From positions 37,138 through 101,137 of the forward strand of contig CM007332.1 in the NCBI GenBank assembly GCA_000333855.2: 64,000 bases of DNA. Reading direction: 5' to 3'. The position numbers and the translations under genes are program-made. Position 1 is the stretch's first letter; every line of letters begins with the position of its first letter. This document shows positions 58,175-64,000 of this stretch, piece by piece. The stretch comes from Endotrypanum monterogeii (taxonomy: Eukaryota; Euglenozoa; Kinetoplastea; Trypanosomatida; Trypanosomatidae). The notes beneath the pieces are model-generated. The model did not search any database. It was not told the origin of the DNA and saw only the letters and a list, made by a program, of their open reading frames with translations.

Positions 58175-60286
58175 ATGAGTGACGCTCATGACAGCCATCT
58201 TTGCCAGGTGAGTCATTACAATCATGCCAACTACTTCCGCGCGGTGCCGCTGCCAACGGTCATTGACCTCACCTCCGGTGAGGTTGGGGGCCGTGAACAC
58301 GCCTCTTCCATGCCAATGATGCCGTCTCTTCCCGTCGTGGACAAGGACGCGGCCCATGAGCGGTTGCTCATCTGCAAGGCGCAGTTGTTGGAGCAGTATA
58401 ACCTCCGCCCGCAGGCCGCCTCCTACGGCCTACCACACCGAGTTGATGCTGTCTGCCGTCACAACGAAGCAGTACAGCTCTGTGCAGGGAATGGGCCAAA
58501 CCAATTCACCGCCCTCGGATCCGTCCTTTCTCCGACAGAGTGCAACAAGCGGACCCCCGCGTATGTGGAGGAGGTAACGGCGGGTCTGACCGCTGATGCC
58601 CACGTCCCCGTCGCAGCCAGTCAAGATCTTGTCGACCTTTTCTTTCTGGAGGGAAGTCAGGCGGTGAGCGGCCTGAGCTTCTCGCCCTACCCGATATATG
58701 GTCCCCGTACGGCTGAGGAGCGCCGGGCTGCCGTTTGTGAGGTGTTCAGGAAGTACTGTGTAGATACGCACCTGCCTGTCTCAGGGATTTCTCTCGCTGC
58801 TATTCAGCGCCAGCACAGTCGTTATCATAACCCTGCCGGCCTCTCGTGCAATAAGAGGGCAATGGAGACGCGTGAGCAGTACTGGCGTCGACTGTCAAAC
58901 ATTTACATACAGAAGGGCATGAAGTCCTGTCCCGCGGGCGCGGAGTCTCCGACACCAACGAAGGGTGTTGCCCCGGTCGACCATGCGTTCGAGCCTGAGG
59001 ACCCGTTCTTCATTATTGATCTCGGTCGTGTCGTGGAGCAGATGGCGCGTTGGCGTCACGAGTTGCCGATGGTGCGCCCTTATTTCGCTGTCAAGTGCAA
59101 CCCGAACTTGGCGATTTTGGAGGTTCTTGCGGCCCTCGGCGCCGGTTTTGACTGTGCGTCGAAGGAGGAATTTCGTACCGTACTGAACAATCATCTGGTA
59201 AAGTCGCTGGACGACATCATCTTCGCCAATCCGTGCAAGCAGCTTGGCGATATGAGAGCGGCACAGGCCTGCGGTGTGACCTACGTGACAGTGGACAACA
59301 TTCTGGAGATCGGGAAGATCGCCGGCACAATGCCCTCGGCCCGCGCGATCATCCGTATCAAGACAAACGATAAGAATGCAAAATGTGCCTTCTCTAGTAA
59401 GTTCGGCGTCGCCCTTGAGGACGTCAAGACACTGCTGCAGGAGGCGCGCAGGCTCAATGTCGATTTATACGGTGTCAGCTTCCACGTGGGCAGCGGCAAC
59501 AGTGACCCAGCTGCGTACGTGTCCGCCATTCACGACGCTGCGTATGTTTTTGAGCAGGCGGCCGAGCATGGCTTCAATTGCACCCTCCTGGACATTGGTG
59601 GTGGCTACCCGGGCACGGCACCCGATGCAGACAGCGACGAGGCCTCCTTCGAGATGATTGCCTCTGCGATTCGGCCGGTGCTGGTTGAGCTTTTCGGAAA
59701 CCGTGATATCACCATCATCAGCGAGCCTGGTCGGTACTTCACGGCTTCCACGCATGCACTTGTGATGAACGTCTTCGCAGCCCGAAAACTGCGATTATCT
59801 GATGTGGAGAAGGAGCACCTCCAGACCCGTCAGTCGATTGTGCCGATGGAGGAACCTGAGGAATATCAGTACTACGTCAACGATGGCCTCTACAACAGCT
59901 TCAACTGTCTCCTTTTTGATCACAGCCACCCACGACTGCTCCTACTTGACGATGGTGACGGCGCTGATCGCGTGGAGGTGGAGGAGGAGGAGGTCCATGA
60001 GACGTGTGAGGCCTCAGTGGGCACTGCCCTACCACACGACTCGCTACACATGTCTGTCTGGGACCGCCGTCGTTGTCTTGCGCGCCGTCCGCTCCGCCTC
60101 ACAACCATCTTTGGCCCCACCTGCGACTCTATGGATTGCATTTTGAAAAAACAGCCTTTTCCGGAAATGAAGTTGGGTGACTGGCTTCTGGTGCCGGACA
60201 TGGGGAGCTACACGACTGCAGCTGGCAGCTCCTTCAACGGCTTCTCGACACGACGCTGCGAGTGGGTGAGCTCAACTTTTTTCTAG
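58175..60286 (+). CDS. ODC: Ornithine decarboxylase
   Basis: 703 residues, versus about 420-460 in most eukaryotes and 707 that I recall for L. donovani; the extra length is an N-terminal extension of about 200 residues typical of Leishmania. It decarboxylates ornithine to putrescine with PLP, the entry to polyamines and trypanothione. YFAVKCNPN carries the PLP lysine K307; FHVGSGN, LDIGGGYPG and EPGRYF form the PLP-phosphate site; FGPTCDSMDCI holds the catalytic cysteine C650 and D651 near the dimer interface. A stretch of repeated Glu/Asp (about 598-613) is inserted before HMSVWDRRR, as in the Leishmania enzymes. The chain ends at WVSSTFF, about 20 residues shorter than I recall for L. donovani. 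The N-terminus lies just after a strong acceptor. Confidence 0.98.
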   Translation: MSDAHDSHLCQVSHYNHANYFRAVPLPTVIDLTSGEVGGREHASSMPMMPSLPVVDKDAAHERLLICKAQLLEQYNLRPQAASYGLPHRVDAVCRHNEAVQLCAGNGPNQFTALGSVLSPTECNKRTPAYVEEVTAGLTADAHVPVAASQDLVDLFFLEGSQAVSGLSFSPYPIYGPRTAEERRAAVCEVFRKYCVDTHLPVSGISLAAIQRQHSRYHNPAGLSCNKRAMETREQYWRRLSNIYIQKGMKSCPAGAESPTPTKGVAPVDHAFEPEDPFFIIDLGRVVEQMARWRHELPMVRPYFAVKCNPNLAILEVLAALGAGFDCASKEEFRTVLNNHLVKSLDDIIFANPCKQLGDMRAAQACGVTYVTVDNILEIGKIAGTMPSARAIIRIKTNDKNAKCAFSSKFGVALEDVKTLLQEARRLNVDLYGVSFHVGSGNSDPAAYVSAIHDAAYVFEQAAEHGFNCTLLDIGGGYPGTAPDADSDEASFEMIASAIRPVLVELFGNRDITIISEPGRYFTASTHALVMNVFAARKLRLSDVEKEHLQTRQSIVPMEEPEEYQYYVNDGLYNSFNCLLFDHSHPRLLLLDDGDGADRVEVEEEEVHETCEASVGTALPHDSLHMSVWDRRRCLARRPLRLTTIFGPTCDSMDCILKKQPFPEMKLGDWLLVPDMGSYTTAAGSSFNGFSTRRCEWVSSTFF

Positions 60287-61339
60287 GCGTCGTGTAGAGC
60301 ATATTGAGGTGTGAGCGACAGTGTGTCTATGATGGGGGGGGGGCGGTACACCGATGTCGCAAAGCGAGCAAGTGAAACGGAAGTACAATAGGGAAGTGGA
60401 GTTGCACACTCAGTGTGTATCTGTGGAGGTACACCAGCACTCTCTCTCTTCTCTATCCCCCATCGACTCGCTTTTCCCGAATCGCTTGGCAAAGACATCA
60501 CTCAGCGTTTGTGGCTCCCCCCCCCCTGCCCCCTCTTAACCCATCGCCATCCGCGTCCATCTTGGCGATGTAATGAACATTAACCACCCCATTCAGCAAT
60601 AACTCACTCTACCCTCTTCCCCCATACATGCACAGATACAACAGGCATGCGGCACTTTGGGGCTTGTACCCCACCCATGTACATGCGTATATATATATAC
60701 GTATAAGTACGTATGTGTGCGTGATTGTGTACCGAACGAATATTCGAGAGATGACATGATACAAACCAGATAAAAAAACACCGGAAACGGTCACACTCGT
60801 GAATATGGCAAGAAAGTAAGCGGAAGGGAGGGGAAGAGAAGGTGACATAATGACAGGCATGCGCTTGTTCATTGTGGATACCCGCCGTGTTTTGCCCACT
60901 CTCCGTGCTCCTTCCCACCCCCCCCCCCACACACACACATACACTTATACATACATACACTTATACACACGTCCCCGTCCTATGTTGTTTTGGTCGTGTA
61001 TGTCGTCTTTTCTTGCCTCCGCTCCCCCCTCTTCGTTTTGCTTTTCGTGTGGTGTGAGGATGATGCCGATACCACCACACGCCTATACACGCACGCACAG
61101 GTCCTCCTGTCTCCATCTTCTCTCTTTTTTTATCCTTTGAATGACCACAGGCGACGGGGAAGGCGAAAGAAAAAGGGGTGTGTAGAGTGAAGATTCTTTT
61201 GCTCGTGTGTGTGTGTATGGGGGGGAGGGAGGGGTACCTGGTTATGGATAGTGCAGTTCTGTGGGGGGTGATCTCCACTGTGGAAAGTACACAATAGAAC
61301 CGCACATAAAGCTCATTTTTATCCCCTCTTTCACGCACA

Positions 61340-61416
61340 CAAAAAAAAAAATATATATATATATATATTTTTTTAATATGCATTAATAGATATACATTAT
61401 ATATATATATATATAT
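61340..61416. repeat. A-run and two (TA)n tracts
   Basis: An A11 run passes into about ten TA units, then T6AATATGC and, after about 25 bases, a second (TA)n of about nine units. Confidence 0.9.
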
Positions 61417-62188
61417 AAACTGATTGGTCTATGTTTGTTATCTGGGGTACAATTTCCTTTCTTCATTTTTTTTGTCCGTGTTTGTGCCCGTTGTTGAAGG
61501 TTGCTTACGCGCGCACCCTCCATCCCTCTCCCCGGATTGGACTTGGGCTCCGAAACGGACTCGGCGCTGGTCGCTGCTCCCTTCCCTTCCCACCCCCCCC
61601 TCCCCCACCACACACCACACACACCGGTGGGCTGGAGTGGGGAGGGAGGGAGGGGAGAAAAGCATCACGTGAATATTACCAACAAGTCACGCATTAAGCA
61701 TACACGATATAACAGAGGGGGGAGGGGGGGGGCAGGAGCGAACAACTCGTCAGTGCATATCACTATACATCTCGGAGGGGAAAACATCTAATAAGGCATG
61801 CGAGGCGTGACAACTGTCGGTAGGCAGAGGAAGGGAGAGGCCAGCCAATGCTCCATGTGTCGACATCGTGTGTATCTGAAACGAGTGCTTGCTAGCAGGG
61901 GAGAGGAGGAACTTTCGATACGTGCTTTTCTCTCATCCCCTATGTGTGTGTGTGTGTGCGTGCACCCGCTTTTTTATTTGTTTGAAGTCACTGCGGTGAA
62001 GCGTCAATGAAATGAAGCCGTTTTTTTTTCTCGTGTTTCTTTCTGAGCATTGACATCTGCCTGGGTTTCTCTTCATCGCTTGCGAGTTATCCCCTTCCCC
62101 CTTCCTCTCTGCAATTTTTCCCTTTTTTCCCTTTATCTGAACCGTTTTTTTTTTTTTTTTAAGGGTGAAAAGGAAATACCCTCCGCAC

Positions 62189-62226
62189 ATATATATATAT
62201 ATATATGTTTGTGTGTGTGTGTGTGT
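62189..62226. repeat. Compound (TA)n-(GT)n microsatellite
   Basis: About nine TA units then GTTT and about ten GT units, the same composite order as at 11082-11127. Confidence 0.95.
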
Positions 62227-62478
62227 ATGTGGTTTGTTTAGTTGTTTATATTTCTTGCGCTTCTTTTCCGTTGGTGGTGGTAGGTGCAGCATTGGCAAGG
62301 CACCGTCTCCCTCCCCTTCTCCTTTTTCCACAGTACGAGCTATGGATGTTACGCCCTCACTTGCCGTCTTACGCTGATATCGTCGATCACCTCTTTCCCC
62401 TCCCCTCCCCGCCGCCATCAGTGAGCCTCAACGCACCGGCAGTGTCGCTGAGCTCATAAGCGTGCCGCCTGCGCTCAC

Positions 62479-62505
62479 GTGTGTGTGTGTGTGTGTGTGT
62501 GTGTG
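62479..62505. repeat. (GT)n microsatellite
   Basis: About thirteen GT units followed by GCACAC. Confidence 0.95.
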
Positions 62506-63083
62506 CACACAGAGAGAGAACAGCTGTTATTTCGAAGTTGTGCGCACCGCACTGCTCCCTTGCGCACAACAAGGGATGAATGAAGCGAACGAGGGCAGGA
62601 AAGGGAGGGAGAAGTGGTGAGGCGATGAGCACCCATCTTTGATTCACAACGACGCAGCAAAGAGCAACAATAACAATAAAAACCTGCGCATCCCACATAC
62701 AGAAACAGTCTACCCTCGAGGAACATACTGACACATGGACAACCAAAAAAAAAAAACAAGAGCGTGTTTTACGAGGTGTGCTTACTCATGGTGACTGTGA
62801 ACCTCATTGAGTGTTTGTGCTGAGATTTCTTTTTTTGTCGACTTTTGGGAGGTGAAAAGTTGCCGCCTGATCGGACTCCCCCTCCTCAGAAACAAGTAAT
62901 GAGAGGGGGACAGCCGGGAGGGGAGGGGTTAGGTACAGGAGCAGTTGAACATCGCACGTGACGTCTTTGTGCACGGGTGGAGAAACTCAGTGCGTTCAGG
63001 AAAAAGGGGGGCCTGGAGAGGAGTATCAGCAGGGAAGGTCAGTGCGTGCAAGTGCGCACCCTCTTACAGGAGCGTTGGGTATA

Positions 63084-63108
63084 TGCATATATATATATAT
63101 ATATATAT
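63084..63108. repeat. (TA)n microsatellite
   Basis: About twelve TA units, last of the TA tracts in the window. Confidence 0.95.
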
Positions 63109-63908
63109 CCTTTGAGTCTCTATCCGCTACCCCTCTGAACTCCCCAAAAAGGTATCATCGTGAGTCCTGTTGCACATAGGAGATCTAGTTCATATCACTG
63201 CGACTGACACTCTCCCTCCAACGGCATCGCAACCCCGGCTCCTCCCTTTCGTAGAAAGATTTACTGGTAGTATAACCACCAAAAAAAAAAAATTCTCTAG
63301 TTCTTTCTCGTCTATCCCTTTTTTGCAAAGGCAGCGTGCCGTCGTCCCCCCCCCCTCCCCACACGACGTTCACGCGCACCGGCCACGTCCATGGCAGAGG
63401 CCACGGTCCTTCCACGTCAGCTTCGATCGCCTTGCTTCAGCTTTCGCCGTGAACAAACATTGAAAAAAAAAGACTTCTTCCGACGCTGACAACAAATTAT
63501 ACATATCTGATCACCGGCACCAATATCACTTTTAATATTATTAAGACACTTCGGTAGACACTAGCAGTGGATGGATGGTGGGTGCGGATGTTCGCCAATG
63601 GCACTCTGCCCCACGCACCGCTCTGCCTGAAGGCCACTGCCCCCTCCCGCAAGGAAATACTGGATGCCCCCTCCCCCTTCCCCCCCCCCCAACTCCCTTG
63701 TTTTTTCTCAAAGTGATCATCTTTTCCGTTATGTTAGTGTCCTATTGTTTTCTCCTCCTCCTCCTTTTCTGGGCATCGGCTGAGTTTTCCCCAAATGTCA
63801 AACAAAATGTGAGACACCCCGGTGTCGTGCGCAGGCGCGTCGCTATGCGCGTCCATGACGCCCATGTTGCCAGCGGTTTGTTTCGCTGCCCCGCCGCTCC
63901 CAGGCAAC

Positions 63909-63969
63909 CTTCCCCCCCCCCTCCCCCCACCCCCCCCCCCCCCTCCCTCTCCACCACGCACACACACAG
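63909..63969 (+). promoter_or_regulatory. Likely trans-splice acceptor of a gene at the right edge
   Basis: About forty bases of C with few T/A, then CTCTCC and (CA)n, close at CACACAG with AG at about 63968-63969. The arrangement matches the acceptors at 33561-33595 and 46151-46188. Confidence 0.45.
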
Positions 63970-63990
63970 CGTCCTTTCCCACACACCCTC

Positions 63991-64000
63991 ATGCGCGTCC
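63991..64000 (+). CDS. Possible start of the next gene (three codons only)
   Basis: ATGCGCGTC (Met-Arg-Val) begins 22 bases after the likely acceptor, the same spacing as other starts here. The window ends within the fourth codon, so only position supports the call. Confidence 0.3.

Larger units (their letters stand above)
60287..63990 (+). other. Long repeat-rich noncoding region downstream of ODC
   Basis: 3.7 kb with no supported gene. Repeats: G-run near 60334-60342; (TA)n near 60687-60698; C-run at 60918-60929; A11-(TA)n at 61340-61370 and (TA)n at 61398-61416; C- and G-runs at 61589-61600 and 61717-61731; poly-T at 62145-62160; (TA)n-(GT)n at 62189-62226; (GT)n at 62479-62505; A-run near 62744-62755; (TA)n at 63084-63108; A12 near 63281-63292; poly-C at 63680-63690 and 63909-63947. 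The right part probably holds leader and acceptor of a gene beginning at or beyond the edge. Confidence 0.65.

Noticed and set aside
1..64000. tRNA, rRNA, snoRNA clusters or CRISPR arrays
   Set aside because: I saw no cloverleaf-like A/B-box pair, rRNA motif or spacer-separated direct repeats; the periodic sequences present are simple microsatellites. A covariance-model scan would be needed to exclude small RNAs.

Overview
This is a nuclear window from a trypanosomatid, almost certainly the genus Leishmania or a very close relative. The evidence is the layout: about fifteen long intronless genes all on the + strand, no convincing gene on the - strand, GC-rich coding regions, and spacers of 0.5-3.7 kb full of poly-C, poly-T, (TA)n and (GT/CA)n. 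A pyrimidine tract followed by AG, the signature of spliced-leader trans-splicing, precedes nearly every start codon. Two genes are diagnostic: an ornithine decarboxylase with the long N-terminal extension typical of Leishmania, and a glyoxalase II that carries the trypanothione-selective residues I171, Y291 and C294. The order glyoxalase II, unknown, unknown, CysRS, helicase, SET, ODC agrees with my memory of Leishmania chromosome 12 (not checked). Subgenus cannot be fixed by eye.

Layout: 1-196, end of a protein kinase; 2469-3872, APH-1-like seven-helix membrane protein; 5344-9054, leucine-rich-repeat protein; 9576-10910, IQ + PHD-like protein; 12084-14807, ORC3-like protein; 15699-20672, ubiquitin-specific protease; 23662-27021, disordered protein of unknown function; 29047-30282, proteasome ATPase RPT3; 31292-32179, glyoxalase II; 33726-38411, large AT-hook protein; 39113-41149, membrane-anchored beta-lactamase-fold protein without catalytic residues; 42746-45100, cysteinyl-tRNA synthetase; 46232-54721, giant DEAH helicase with a C2H2 finger; 55454-57304, SET-domain protein; 58175-60286, ornithine decarboxylase; 60287-64000, noncoding, with a possible next start codon at 63991.

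The genes form one directional cluster expected to be transcribed as a polycistron and separated by trans-splicing and polyadenylation, so neighbours need not share a function. Loose themes are still visible: ubiquitin/proteasome (USP, RPT3), and polyamine/trypanothione metabolism (ODC supplies putrescine for the trypanothione whose thioesters glyoxalase II hydrolyses). Several upstream open starts lack ATG or lie before the likely splice acceptor; I placed starts at the first in-frame ATG after the acceptor.

The most interesting candidates are the divergent ORC3-like replication protein, the APH-1-like gamma-secretase subunit, the inactivated membrane-anchored beta-lactamase-like protein, and an ATG-less, presequence-like extension in frame with the cysteinyl-tRNA synthetase.
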